Shown: positions 32,491-41,517, numbered from the stretch's first letter. The stretch is DNA of 64,000 nucleotides from Pigmentiphaga sp. H8 (GCF_003854895.1 NZ_CP033966.1:3224001-3288000); one strand, 5' to 3'. The notes: generated by a model not told the origin, from the letters alone. Made by a program: numbers and translations.

Positions 32491-33192
32491 CTAGAACTCG
32501 ATCCACTCGCGCCTGACCGGCCCATCCGCGCGCAAGGCGGCCGGCGTCCCGGCGAACACCACGGTGCCGTGCCCCAGCACATACGCGCGATCGGCAATGT
32601 CCAGGGCGAAGTCCAGCTTCTGTTCGATCAGCAGGATGGCCATGCCCTGGCGGCGCAGTTCGTCCAGGCAGGCCGCCAATTGCGCCACCACCAGCGGCGC
32701 CAGCCCCTCGGCCGGTTCGTCCACGAGCATCAAGGCCGGATCGCCCATCAACGTACGGCCCAGGGCCAGCATCTGTTGCTCGCCGCCCGACAGGTGCTGT
32801 GCCTGGACGTTGGCCCGCCGCCCCAGCGGCGGAAAAAGCCGATAGACGTCGGCGATCGCCCAGCGCCCCGCCCTGGCGGCCTTCTGCCCCAGCACCAGAT
32901 TCTGCTCGACGGTCATGCCGGGAAAGATGTCCCGGCTCTCCGGCACGTAGCCGATGCCCATCCGCGCAATCTCGAACGTGCGCAGTCGGCCTATGTCCTG
33001 GCCGCGCCAGAGCATGCGGCCGCGGCGCTCGACCAGCCCCATGACGGCGCGGGCCAGGGTGGAGCGGCCGGCGCCGTTGCGGCCCAGCAGCGCGACGATC
33101 TCGCCCGGCGCCACGTGCAGGTCCACGCCCTGCAGCACATGGGCCCGGCCATACCAGGCATGCACGCCGCGCAGTTCCAGCAGGCCGTTCAT
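32491..33192 (-). CDS. livF: Branched-chain amino acid ABC transporter ATPase LivF
   Basis: One of two ATPases of a LIV-type importer. It has 233 residues with Walker A LLGRNGAGRSTL (Arg in place of the usual Lys-Thr context: GAGRST), signature LSGGEQQMLALGR, Walker B ALMLVDEPAEGLAP and the terminal VRREWIEF typical of LivF. The Arg for Walker A Lys is noteworthy because that lysine binds ATP phosphate. The start overlaps the livG stop (ATGA). Confidence 0.92.
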   Translation of the reverse strand: MNGLLELRGVHAWYGRAHVLQGVDLHVAPGEIVALLGRNGAGRSTLARAVMGLVERRGRMLWRGQDIGRLRTFEIARMGIGYVPESRDIFPGMTVEQNLVLGQKAARAGRWAIADVYRLFPPLGRRANVQAQHLSGGEQQMLALGRTLMGDPALMLVDEPAEGLAPLVVAQLAACLDELRRQGMAILLIEQKLDFALDIADRAYVLGHGTVVFAGTPAALRADGPVRREWIEF

Positions 33193-33971
33193 TCGAGCTC
33201 CGGCACGACGCCGCCCAGGTAGGCCTGGCGCACCGCCGGATCCGCCCGGATGTGTTCCGGTTCGCCCGTGGCGATCAACCGCCCCTGGACCATGACCGAA
33301 ATGCGATCGGACAGGCCGAAGACGACCTGCATGTCATGCTCGACGATCAGCACCGTCCTCCCCCGGCAGGTGCCGCGTATCAGTTCCATCATGCGCGCCG
33401 TCTCGGCCCGGCTCATGCCGGCCGTCGGCTCGTCCAGCAGGACGACGCGCGCGTCGGTCGCCAGCACCATGCCCAGCTCCAGGGCGCGCTGCTCGGCATA
33501 GCTCAGTTCGCCGGCAGGCAGCTGCGCGCGCCGCTCCAGGTCGAGCTGCGCCATGACCTGGTGCGCCCGCTGCGCCACGCCGCGCCCGCGATCCAGCGCA
33601 CACCACCATTGATAGCCCAGGCCGCCCCGGCGCATGGCGGCGCAGCGCAGGTTGTCGAACACCGACATGCGGCCGAACACGTTGGCCACCTGGAAGCTGC
33701 GCGACAACCCCAACCGGGCCAGGCGATGCGCCGGCAGCCCCGTGACGTCGCGGCCCCGCAGGCGCACCCTGCCCGCCGAGGGCGGAGTCAGGCCCGAGAT
33801 CACGTTGAACAGGCTGGATTTGCCCGCTCCGTTGGGACCGATCAAGGCGTGGAACTCGCCCGTCGCGACACGCAGGCTCACGTCGTCCAGCACCTGGGCC
33901 GCTCCGTAGCGCTTGCCCACGCCCTCCAGCGTCAAGGCATCGATGCCGGCCTTGTCCCGTGCGTCACCCAT
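33189..33971 (-). CDS. livG: Branched-chain amino acid ABC transporter ATPase LivG
   Basis: The second ATPase of the importer, 260 residues from the ATG at 33971 (MGDARDKAGIDALTL), which overlaps the end of livM by 8 bp; the frame open to 34145 is a shadow of livM. Walker A is IGPNGAGKSSLFN, the signature region LSYAEQRALELGM (a LivG-typical variant), Walker B VVLLDEPTAGMS, and the C-terminal YLGG segment is present. Confidence 0.94.
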   Translation of the reverse strand: MGDARDKAGIDALTLEGVGKRYGAAQVLDDVSLRVATGEFHALIGPNGAGKSSLFNVISGLTPPSAGRVRLRGRDVTGLPAHRLARLGLSRSFQVANVFGRMSVFDNLRCAAMRRGGLGYQWWCALDRGRGVAQRAHQVMAQLDLERRAQLPAGELSYAEQRALELGMVLATDARVVLLDEPTAGMSRAETARMMELIRGTCRGRTVLIVEHDMQVVFGLSDRISVMVQGRLIATGEPEHIRADPAVRQAYLGGVVPELE

Positions 33972-35226
33972 CGCATTGCTCCGGCGACGGCACCAGCCGG
34001 CTCTGGACCCGCCCCAGGAACAGGCCGGCCGCGCCCAGCACCGACAGCACGCCGGCCACGCTCCACGGCAGCGGCGCGGACGGATCCAGCACCAGCCCGA
34101 ACCACGAGACCACCCCCTGCCCGCCCGTGCCGTGGACGCGGCCATAGGCCAGCTCGATCGCCAGGCTCAGCCCCGACATGCCGCTCAACGCGCCGGCGAT
34201 CGTCCATTTCCTGGCGCGCAGCCAGTGCGCCAATTCGCCTCGCGCCCCCCGCCGCGCCGCATCGCGTATGCCCCCGGCCAATCCACCGGGCAAAGCCAGC
34301 ACGACGGCGGCAAAGGCGAGCCCCAGGTACAACTGCCAGGCCCCGGTATGGCGCGACAGCTCAACCGAGAAGAACGTCACCACGACGGCGCCGGCCACGG
34401 GCCCGAGGAACAGGCCGCTGCCGCCCACCACCACCGCCAGCAGCACCGCGCCCGATCGCAACGCGCCCATGCTGTCGGCGCTGGCGATCTCCAGATTCAG
34501 CGCCATCAGCCCGCCCGCCACGCCGGCGAAGAACGCCGACAAGGTCAGCATCAGATAGCGGACGCGGTGCGGGTCGTAGCCGATGAAAGCCACGCGCTGC
34601 GGATTGTCGCGCACGGCGTTGGCAAGCTTGAGCAGCGGCGTGCGGCCGAGCGCATGGATGGCGAGCGCGCAGGCAGCCGTCCAGGCGGCGGTCAGGTAAT
34701 AGACATGGAGATCGGGCCCAAGACTCCATCCCGGCCATAGACCGGCGACGAACGCCGGACCGGCCGTGCGGTCGGCCGCCAGCCCGCCCTCCCCGCCGAA
34801 CCATTCCGGCAGCATGCCGGCGGCGGCATGGATCAGTTCGCCCACCGCCAGCGAAATCATGGCGAAGGACGTCCCGCCCCGGCGCGTGGTCGGGTACCCG
34901 ATCAACGCGGCGAAGGCCGCCCCCGCCACCCCGCCCGCCACGGGCAGCAACACGCTGGGAAAGACGAACGGCCCGCCATCCATGCCGCGCAGGAGGTGGA
35001 TGACGGCATATCCGCCCAGTCCCGCGTAGACGGCATGTCCGAACGACAGCATCCCCGTCTGGCCCAGCAACAGGTTGTACGACAGCGCGAACAGCGCCAT
35101 CGCGCACATCTGCGACATCAGGCCCAGCTGGAAGCCGCTATCGAAACTCAGCGGCGCCAGCGCCAGCACCGCCAACCCCAGGGCCACGCAGGCCAGGAAC
35201 CGCCTGCCATCCGCGCGCGGACTCAT
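33964..35226 (-). CDS. livM: Branched-chain amino acid ABC transporter permease LivM
   Basis: A membrane permease of 420 residues with about ten hydrophobic segments and the LivM core (SYNLLLGQTGMLSFGHAVY, LVGELIHA-like region, NPQRVAFIGYDPHRVRYL). The C-terminal 100 residues extend beyond the usual LivM end with additional membrane helices and no obvious homology. It overlaps livH by 4 bp and livG by 8 bp. Confidence 0.93.
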   Translation of the reverse strand: MSPRADGRRFLACVALGLAVLALAPLSFDSGFQLGLMSQMCAMALFALSYNLLLGQTGMLSFGHAVYAGLGGYAVIHLLRGMDGGPFVFPSVLLPVAGGVAGAAFAALIGYPTTRRGGTSFAMISLAVGELIHAAAGMLPEWFGGEGGLAADRTAGPAFVAGLWPGWSLGPDLHVYYLTAAWTAACALAIHALGRTPLLKLANAVRDNPQRVAFIGYDPHRVRYLMLTLSAFFAGVAGGLMALNLEIASADSMGALRSGAVLLAVVVGGSGLFLGPVAGAVVVTFFSVELSRHTGAWQLYLGLAFAAVVLALPGGLAGGIRDAARRGARGELAHWLRARKWTIAGALSGMSGLSLAIELAYGRVHGTGGQGVVSWFGLVLDPSAPLPWSVAGVLSVLGAAGLFLGRVQSRLVPSPEQCDG

Positions 35227-36182
35227 GTCTCGCGCACGCCCATGAGTCCGCGCGGCCGCCAGACCAGCACCGCCACCATCAACAGATAGGGCAGCACCGG
35301 CGCGACACGCGACAAGGGCCAGGCCGCCAGCGCCCGCGCCGCATCGGACGCGCCCAGCCAGGATGCCGGCGCGGCCAGGGACCAGGCGGATCCGACCGCC
35401 AGGGTTTGCAGCAATCCGATCAGCAGGCTGGCCCAGAACGCCCCCGCCAGCGATCCCAGCCCGCCCACCACTGTCACGACGAAGACGATGGGCCCCAGCG
35501 CCTGGGCCATGCCCGGTTCGGTCACGAACACGCTTCCTCCTATCGCGCCGGCCATCCCGGCCAGCAAACAGCCGGCGCCGAACACCAGCATGAACACACG
35601 AGGCACGTCATGCCCCAGCGCTTGCGCCATGGCCGGATGGCTGAGCGCCGCGCGCACGATCAGGCCGGTACGCGTACGCGTCAAGCCCCACCACAACCCC
35701 GCCAGCATCAGGCCGGCCGCCAGCGCGACCACCAGGCGGTGCATGGGAAAGGCATGCCCGTCCAGGCTGAAAAGCGGCTCGCCCCAGGCCGCCGGCATGC
35801 GGTAGGGCACGGCGGACCGGCCCCATGCCAGTTGCACCAGTTCGGCGATGATCATGGCGAGTGCGAACGTGAATAGCAGTTCAGCCACGTGCCCCCGGCC
35901 GCGCAGGCGGCGCAGCGCGAACCGTTCGACCACGGCGCCCGCCAGCCCGACCAGCACGGGCGCGATGAATAGGGCCACCCAGAATGCCGCGCCCGCCGTC
36001 AGCGCCGGCGACAGCGCACCGGCCACGGCATGGGCGGCATAGGCGCCCAGCATGTAGAAACTGGCATGGGCGAAGTTGATGATGCCCATCATGCTGAAGA
36101 TCAGCGTCAACCCGGACGAAAGCATGAAAAGCAACAGCCCATAACTGAGGCCGTTCAGCAGCGAAACGATGAGCCCGTCCAA
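35223..36182 (-). CDS. livH: Branched-chain amino acid ABC transporter permease LivH
   Basis: The partner permease, 319 residues from a TTG start at 36182 (LDGLIVSLLNGLSYGLLL), with a CGGAG ribosome site; the extra N-terminal residues of the longer frame to 36302 are not family-like. The LivH core SSGLTLIFSMMGIINFAHAS is clear, followed by the EAA-like loop RAALSHPAMAQALGHDV. It is the first gene of livHMGF; no periplasmic binding-protein gene is in the cluster, so the substrate cannot be told. Confidence 0.92.
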   Translation of the reverse strand: MDGLIVSLLNGLSYGLLLFMLSSGLTLIFSMMGIINFAHASFYMLGAYAAHAVAGALSPALTAGAAFWVALFIAPVLVGLAGAVVERFALRRLRGRGHVAELLFTFALAMIIAELVQLAWGRSAVPYRMPAAWGEPLFSLDGHAFPMHRLVVALAAGLMLAGLWWGLTRTRTGLIVRAALSHPAMAQALGHDVPRVFMLVFGAGCLLAGMAGAIGGSVFVTEPGMAQALGPIVFVVTVVGGLGSLAGAFWASLLIGLLQTLAVGSAWSLAAPASWLGASDAARALAAWPLSRVAPVLPYLLMVAVLVWRPRGLMGVRET

Positions 36183-36318
36183 GCAATACTCCGAGCGGCC
36201 CGCACAGCCGAGGCGGCGGCCTCGCCGGGGAAAAGGGAAACAAGGAAACAACGGCAAATAGGTTAACCTTGATTGATACCCGGCGTGAGGCCGGACCGCC
36301 AATCACTGTTCCAACGTC

Positions 36319-37830
36319 GTGAAGCTCGCCAGCACTCTCCAGTCCCTGCGTACCGACAACTCGTTCGCCGCCTTGCCGGACGCGTTCTATTCACGGGTAT
36401 CGCCCCAGCCCCTGGACGACCCCTGGCTGGTGCATGCCAACCCCGAGGCCGCCGCGCTGATCGGCCTCGCGCCCGAAGCCTTGGCCACGCCCGAGTTCCT
36501 GTCCGTGTTCTCGGGCGCCAGCCCGCTGCCGGGCGGTGCGCCGCTGGCCGCCGTCTACAGCGGCCATCAGTTCGGCGTCTGGGCCGGGCAACTGGGCGAC
36601 GGCCGCGCGCTGCTGCTGGGCGAAGTGGCCGGCCCCGACGGCAATTGGGAACTGCAGCTCAAGGGATCGGGCCTGACGCCCTATTCACGCATGGGCGACG
36701 GCAAGGCCGTGCTGCGTTCGTCGGTGCGCGAGTATCTCGCCTCGGAAGCCATGCATGGCCTGGGCATACCGACCACGCGTGCGCTGGCGCTGGTCGCCTC
36801 CGACGATCCCGTCATCCGCGAGACGGTCGAAACCGCTTCCATCGTCACCCGCATGGCGCCCAGCTTCGTGCGCTTCGGCTCGTTCGAGCACTGGGCCAGC
36901 CGCCAGCGCCCCGACCTGCTGCGCACCCTGGCCGACTATGTGGTCGACCGCTTCTATCCCGATTGCCGCCCGGCCCCGGCCGGTGTCGCCGACACCGACG
37001 CCGGTCCCTACCTGCGGATGCTGGCGGCGGTCACGCGCAAGACCGCCGCGCTGATGGCGGACTGGCAGGCCGTGGGCTTCTGCCATGGCGTCATGAACAC
37101 CGACAACATGTCCATCCTGGGGCTGACGCTGGACTACGGTCCCTATGGATTCATGGACGGCTTCGACGCCCACCACGTCTGCAACCATTCTGACACGGCC
37201 GGGCGCTACGCCTGGGATGCCCAACCCGCCGTCGGCCACTGGAACCTGTACCGCCTGGCAGGCGCGCTGATGCCGCTGGTGCAGGACGAAGACGCCCTGC
37301 GGGCCGTGCTGGCCGGCTATGAAAGCGCCTTCCTGGCCGCCTTCCACCACCGGATGGCCGCCAAGCTGGGCCTGGCGCAATGGCAGGCCGGCGACGAAGA
37401 ACTCCTGAACGGCCTGTGGTCCGTCATGCACCAGAACCGCGCCGACTTCACCCTGAGCTTCCGGCGCCTGGCCAGCGTGGCCAGCGTCGACGGCACGCCG
37501 GCGGCCCCGGGCGTCGAGACCTTCGAGGACCTGTATGCCGACCGCGACGCCGCCGGCGCCTGGCTCGCCGCCTATCGCACCCGCCTCGCGCAGGACGGGC
37601 GGCCCGACGCCGAACGCGCCGCGGCCATGAACCGCGTCAATCCGCTGTACGTACTGCGCAACCACCTGGCCGAGCTGGCGATCCGCGCCGCGAAGGAACG
37701 GGACTCCGGCGAAATCGACCGGCTGATGCGGCTGTTGCGCGATCCCTATACCGAACAACCCGGCCACGAAAGCTACGCCCGCGTGCCGCCCGACTGGGCG
37801 GGCGCACTGCAAGTCAGTTGTTCTTCATGA
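36319..37830 (+). CDS. selO: Protein adenylyltransferase SelO (YdiU)
   Basis: A pseudokinase-fold enzyme that AMPylates proteins on Ser/Thr/Tyr and is tied to redox stress in characterised homologues. The GTG start at 36319 gives 503 residues. Visible motifs are LQLKGSGLTPYSRMGDGKA (Lys115), GFCHGVMNTDNMS (catalytic Asp/Asn) and LDYGPYGFMDGFD (metal-binding, DFG-like). The C-terminus ends Cys501-Ser-Ser, so Cys stands where the eukaryotic protein has selenocysteine. msrB follows 8 bp later, fitting a joint oxidative-stress role. It is divergent from livH. Confidence 0.95.
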   Translation: MKLASTLQSLRTDNSFAALPDAFYSRVSPQPLDDPWLVHANPEAAALIGLAPEALATPEFLSVFSGASPLPGGAPLAAVYSGHQFGVWAGQLGDGRALLLGEVAGPDGNWELQLKGSGLTPYSRMGDGKAVLRSSVREYLASEAMHGLGIPTTRALALVASDDPVIRETVETASIVTRMAPSFVRFGSFEHWASRQRPDLLRTLADYVVDRFYPDCRPAPAGVADTDAGPYLRMLAAVTRKTAALMADWQAVGFCHGVMNTDNMSILGLTLDYGPYGFMDGFDAHHVCNHSDTAGRYAWDAQPAVGHWNLYRLAGALMPLVQDEDALRAVLAGYESAFLAAFHHRMAAKLGLAQWQAGDEELLNGLWSVMHQNRADFTLSFRRLASVASVDGTPAAPGVETFEDLYADRDAAGAWLAAYRTRLAQDGRPDAERAAAMNRVNPLYVLRNHLAELAIRAAKERDSGEIDRLMRLLRDPYTEQPGHESYARVPPDWAGALQVSCSS

Positions 37831-37838
37831 GGTAGACC

Positions 37839-38240
37839 ATGTCCGACCGGCCCAAAGTCACGAAATCCGATGCCGAATGGCGCACCCTGCTCACGCCCAT
37901 GCAATACGCCGTGGCGCGCGAGAAAGCGACCGAGCGCGCGTTCACCGGCCAGTACTGGGATCATCGCGAACCCGGCATCTACCGCTGCGTGGCCTGCGGC
38001 ACGCCGCTGTTCGCCTCGGACACCAAGTTCGACTCGGCCTGCGGCTGGCCCAGCTACTTCGCCCCCCTGGACCCCGACAACGTGCGCGAAGAACTCGACA
38101 CCACCCATGGCATGGTCCGCACCGAGATCCTGTGCAATGTCTGCGACGCCCACCTGGGCCACGTCTTCGAGGATGGCCCACCCCCGACGGGGCTGCGCTA
38201 TTGCATCAATTCGGTCTCGCTGAAGTTCGAACCGCTGTAG
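37839..38240 (+). CDS. msrB: Peptide-methionine (R)-S-oxide reductase MsrB
   Basis: Repairs methionine-R-sulfoxide in proteins. It has 133 residues, with zinc ligands C50VAC53 and C99NVC102, catalytic Cys122 in GLRYCINSVSL and Cys68 in SACGWPSYF as a possible resolving residue. It forms an operon with selO (8-bp gap). A GC-rich palindrome (38247-38260) follows directly. Confidence 0.97.
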   Translation: MSDRPKVTKSDAEWRTLLTPMQYAVAREKATERAFTGQYWDHREPGIYRCVACGTPLFASDTKFDSACGWPSYFAPLDPDNVREELDTTHGMVRTEILCNVCDAHLGHVFEDGPPPTGLRYCINSVSLKFEPL

Positions 38241-38246
38241 CCCGGC

Positions 38247-38260
38247 GCCCCCCGGGGGGC
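38247..38260. repeat. GCCCCCC/GGGGGGC palindrome after msrB
   Basis: A perfect 14-bp palindrome of the GCCCCCC-GGGGGGC type directly after the msrB stop. It shares its core with elements near 58.47, 58.7, 63.18 and 63.26 kb, suggesting a dispersed intergenic repeat family. Confidence 0.5.
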
Positions 38261-38333
38261 TGCTGGTAAGCTTTGGAGAACGGTGGGACGGTTTTCTTGT
38301 CCCACTCTGGCGCATTTTCTTCTCGACGATTCG

Positions 38334-38924
38334 ATGAAATTACTTTTCGATCTTTTCCCGCTTGTTCTCTTCTTTGCCGCATACAAGTTCGCCGACATCT
38401 ATGTCGCGACGGGCGTGGCCATGGCGGCCAGCGTGCTGCAGATCGTCTGGCTGCTGGTGCGGCGCAGGAAGATCGAGCCCATGCACTGGATCAACCTGAC
38501 CATCATCGTGGTGTTCGGGGGCGCGACGCTGTTCCTGCACGACGAAGTCTTCATCAAATGGAAACCCACGGTGCTCTACTGGCTGTTCGCGGCGGTACTG
38601 GGCGGCGGCCAGTGGCTGTTCAGGCGCAACTTCCTGCGCAGCATGCTGGGCGCGCAGATCCAGCTGCCCGAAGCGGTCTGGAGCCGGCTCAATCTTGCCT
38701 GGGTGACGTTCTTCGCCGCGGTAGGCGGCCTGAACCTGTACGTCGCCTACAACTGGCCCACCGAAACCTGGGTCAGCTTCAAGGTATTCGGCATCTTCGG
38801 ACTGCTGCTGGTGTTCGTCGTTCTGCAATCGCTCTATCTCGGCCGCCACATGAAGCCCGCCCAGGAAGTCTCGGCCACCGACATCGCCAAGAAAGAGGCC
38901 GACGCAGGAGCCGAGCGCTCATGA
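38334..38924 (+). CDS. yciB: Inner membrane-spanning protein YciB (septation protein A)
   Basis: A multi-spanning inner-membrane protein linked to intracellular septation and envelope integrity. The ATG at 38334 (MKLLFDLFPLVLFFAAYK) gives 196 residues with the family pattern: five to six membrane segments, KWKPTVLYWLFA, FFAAVGGLNLYVAYN and FKVFGIFGL. Its stop overlaps the start of the BolA-family gene (ATGA). Confidence 0.95.
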   Translation: MKLLFDLFPLVLFFAAYKFADIYVATGVAMAASVLQIVWLLVRRRKIEPMHWINLTIIVVFGGATLFLHDEVFIKWKPTVLYWLFAAVLGGGQWLFRRNFLRSMLGAQIQLPEAVWSRLNLAWVTFFAAVGGLNLYVAYNWPTETWVSFKVFGIFGLLLVFVVLQSLYLGRHMKPAQEVSATDIAKKEADAGAERS

Positions 38925-39205
38925 ACACCGACCGCATGGCATGGATCCGCGAGCGCCTGTCGGAGCTCGATCCCGTCACGCTGGACGTGCAGGACGACTC
39001 CCATCTGCATGCCGGCCATGCCGGCGCGGCCGGCGGCGCCGGACACTTCCGGCTACGCATTGTTTCGCCCCGTTTCGCGGGGCTCAACCGGGTAGCGCGG
39101 CATAGGCTGGTGTATGATCGATTGGCAGACTTGATGCCTGCGCACATCCATGCGCTGGCGCTCCAGGCGCTGACACCAGAAGAAGACTCCGCACCAACCT
39201 CTTGA
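38921..39205 (+). CDS. BolA family protein
   Basis: A 94-residue BolA/IbaG-like protein; the family acts with monothiol glutaredoxins in iron-sulfur handling and cell-shape stress responses. Seen are the conserved DDSHLHAGH segment, a FRLRIVSPRFAGLNRVARHRLVY core (helix-turn-helix-like fold) and the C-terminal HALALQALTPEE. Translation is coupled to yciB by an ATGA overlap; the parvulin gene follows 54 bp later. Confidence 0.94.
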   Translation: MNTDRMAWIRERLSELDPVTLDVQDDSHLHAGHAGAAGGAGHFRLRIVSPRFAGLNRVARHRLVYDRLADLMPAHIHALALQALTPEEDSAPTS

Positions 39206-39259
39206 GCCCGGTCTTTTCAACCGACCTCACTCCCCCTCTACCTTCAAGGACTTCCATAC

Positions 39260-40027
39260 ATGAAGCGTGTTTTGATGATGGCTGCCGCGCTGACCCTGGC
39301 CGCTCCGGTTTTTGCGCAGAATGCCGCCGTGGTCAACGGCAAGGCCATCCCCTCGTCGCGCGTGGACCAATTCGTCAAGCTGCTGACCAAGCAGGGCCAG
39401 CCCGACTCTCCCCAGCTGCGCGAGCAGATCCGGGAAGAACTGATCAACCGCGAAATCTTCCTTCAGGAAGCCGACAAGCGCGGCGTCGCCAAGCAGCCCG
39501 AGGTCCAGGCCGAAATCGACCTGACCCGCCAGAGCGTGCTGATCCGCGGGCTGTTCAATGACTTCCTGGCCAAGAACCCGGTCTCGCCGCAAGACATCCA
39601 GGCCGAGTACGACCGCGTCAAGAGCGCCCAGGGCGACAAGGAATACCAGGCCCGCCACATCCTGGTCGAAAACGAGGCCCAGGCCAAGGACATCATCGCC
39701 CAGTTGAAGAAAGGAGCGAAGTTCGAGGATCTGGCCAAGCAATCCAAGGACCCCGGCTCGGCCGCCAACGGCGGCAGCCTGGACTGGGCGCCCTCCAGCA
39801 CCTACGTCAAGCCGTTCGCCGACGCGCTGGCCGCCCTGCAGAAGGGCCAGACCACCGAGGCGCCGGTGCAGACGCAGTTCGGCTGGCACGTGATCCGACT
39901 GGACGACGTGCGCCCGGTCCAATTCCCGCCGCTGGAGCAACTGCGCCCGCAAATCGAGGAATCCCTGCGCCAGACCAAGCTGCGTGATTTCCAGACCAGC
40001 CTGCGCGAAAAGGCCAAGATCCAATAA
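39260..40027 (+). CDS. Periplasmic parvulin-type peptidyl-prolyl isomerase
   Basis: A periplasmic folding factor of 255 residues. It has a Sec signal (LTLAAPVFAQNA, cleaved after VFA), an N-terminal SurA/PrsA-like helical region with INREIFLQEADKRGV, and a PpiC rotamase domain (about 130-225: ARHILVENEAQAKDII, GGSLDWAPSSTYVKPF, FGWHVIRLDDVRP). A strong terminator follows at 40108. The nearby porins are plausible clients, but this is only positional inference. Confidence 0.93.
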   Translation: MKRVLMMAAALTLAAPVFAQNAAVVNGKAIPSSRVDQFVKLLTKQGQPDSPQLREQIREELINREIFLQEADKRGVAKQPEVQAEIDLTRQSVLIRGLFNDFLAKNPVSPQDIQAEYDRVKSAQGDKEYQARHILVENEAQAKDIIAQLKKGAKFEDLAKQSKDPGSAANGGSLDWAPSSTYVKPFADALAALQKGQTTEAPVQTQFGWHVIRLDDVRPVQFPPLEQLRPQIEESLRQTKLRDFQTSLREKAKIQ

Positions 40028-40107
40028 GTTTGTTGGATTCAACCAACAAAAAATACAGTCCCGATAATTAAATTTTCAACAATCAGGGTTTCCCTGGGTT
40101 GAACCTG

Positions 40108-40156
40108 ACGCCCCGCCAAACCAGCCCGTACAGGCCTGAGTTGCGGGGCGTTTTTC
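40108..40156 (+). terminator. Terminator after the parvulin gene
   Basis: ACGCCCCGC pairs with GCGGGGCGT across a 26-nt loop and is followed by TTTTT, a rho-independent terminator separating the parvulin gene from porin 1. The remaining 40157-40449 is AT-richer and holds the porin promoter region. Confidence 0.75.
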
Positions 40157-40266
40157 TTGCTTTACCCCCGGCAGATCAAGGGATTCGCAGGTTCCCACAG
40201 CCTCAAGGTTGCAATTAGGTAACAAAACCTTAGAGCAAAGCACAACACATCTTTATTGCAAGGGAA

Positions 40267-40357
40267 TTAACTATTGGCACTCCAGGGGCTTTCTGGTGAA
40301 ATCCATCGAGATTTCTTCACAGCAAGTACATCGCGTAGAAATCGTAAGCAAGACGGG
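40267..40357 (+). promoter_or_regulatory. Conserved porin upstream block, copy 1
   Basis: A 90-bp stretch upstream of porin 1 closely matches 41743-41835 upstream of porin 2, although the flanks differ. It contains TTGGCA-N17-TGAAAT in both copies, with identical spacing, a possible sigma-70-type promoter, then AGATTTCTTC.CAGC and a AGACGG end. The leader would be over 100 nt. Confidence 0.55.
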
Positions 40358-40449
40358 GGGCTAGTCTTGGGGGAAAGCGGCAGCAATGCTGTCTTCCGGC
40401 GTGTCCCTTCGGCTTATCGAGTTACTCACTCCGCTGGAGACCTATTTAA

Positions 40450-41517
40450 ATGAAGAAGACCCTTCTTGCCGCCGCGCTGCTGGCTGGCTTCGCAGGTGCC
40501 GCTCAAGCGCAAAGCAACGTCACGCTGTACGGTTTGGTTGACGCTGGCTTCAACTACAGCAAGATCGAAGGCAACGACAGCCGCATGGGCATCGACAGCG
40601 GCCTGATGGGCCAGTCGCGCTGGGGTATCCGTGGTTCGGAAGACATCGGCGGTGGTCTGAAGGCCATTTTCACTCTGGAAAACGGTTTCAACGTTGACAA
40701 CGGCCAGCAAACCCAAGGCCGTCTGTTCGGCCGTTATGCCTTCGTCGGCGTGGAAAGCGCCTCTGCTGGTCGCGTGACCCTGGGCCGTACCACCAACCTG
40801 GGCTTCATGTGGGCCGCTGGCATCGCCAACCCGTTCGGCCTGAGCTTCGGCCAGTCCACCGTCGGCAGCACCTTCGGCTACAACGACGCCGAACTGGGTG
40901 CCGGTCGCGTGAACAACTCGATCTACTACTACTCGCCGAAGTTCTCGGGCTTCCAGGGCGCCATCGGTTACAGCTTCCAGTCGAACCCCGACACCGAAGT
41001 CGCCAAGGGCAAGAACAACGACCGCCTGCTGGACCTGGGCCTGAAGTATGAAAACGGCCCCCTGAAAGCCGTCATCACGTACCAGTACCTGAACCCGTCG
41101 CAACTGACCGCGAACAACGGCAAGTTCAAGAACCTGACCCTGGGCGTGAACTATGACTTCGGCGTCGTGGCTGTCTACGGCGGCTACGCCAACGCCAAGG
41201 GCATCCGCAACCCGGGTACCTGGAACAACACCGCTGCCTACGGTGGCTACACCAGCGGCGCCACGTCCGCCAACTTCACCAAGGACAACGCCTGGACTCT
41301 GGGTCTGAGCGCTCCGTTGGGACCTGGCAAGGCCTACGCTGCTTACCAGAAGGCCACGCAGTCGAAGGTCAAGGGCTTCGCTCTGGGCTACAGCTACGAT
41401 CTGTCCAAGCGCACCAACCTGTACACGTACTTCTCGCAAAACGAAGTGCATGACTGGACGGCCAACAAGAGCCTGGACGCCCGTCAGTTCGCCGTGGGCC
41501 TGCAGCACCGCTTCTAA
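40450..41517 (+). CDS. Gram-negative general porin (Omp32/OmpC-like), 1
   Basis: A trimeric 16-strand outer-membrane porin of 355 residues. The signal peptide (AALLAGFAGAAQA, cut before QSNVTLYG) and the betaproteobacterial porin start VTLYGLVDAGFNY are clear. The eyelet-loop region GRVTLGRTTNLGFMW and the C-terminal FAVGLQHRF confirm the family. A GGAG ribosome site precedes the ATG. It is a close paralogue of the next gene. Codon use is enriched for pyrimidine-ending major codons, as in highly expressed genes. It ends in strong hairpins. Confidence 0.97.
   Translation: MKKTLLAAALLAGFAGAAQAQSNVTLYGLVDAGFNYSKIEGNDSRMGIDSGLMGQSRWGIRGSEDIGGGLKAIFTLENGFNVDNGQQTQGRLFGRYAFVGVESASAGRVTLGRTTNLGFMWAAGIANPFGLSFGQSTVGSTFGYNDAELGAGRVNNSIYYYSPKFSGFQGAIGYSFQSNPDTEVAKGKNNDRLLDLGLKYENGPLKAVITYQYLNPSQLTANNGKFKNLTLGVNYDFGVVAVYGGYANAKGIRNPGTWNNTAAYGGYTSGATSANFTKDNAWTLGLSAPLGPGKAYAAYQKATQSKVKGFALGYSYDLSKRTNLYTYFSQNEVHDWTANKSLDARQFAVGLQHRF

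Noticed and set aside
40271..40300. Sigma-54 promoter (TGGCAC box) before the porins
   Set aside because: The TTGCW element at the required distance is absent in both copies; a sigma-70-like spacing fits better.
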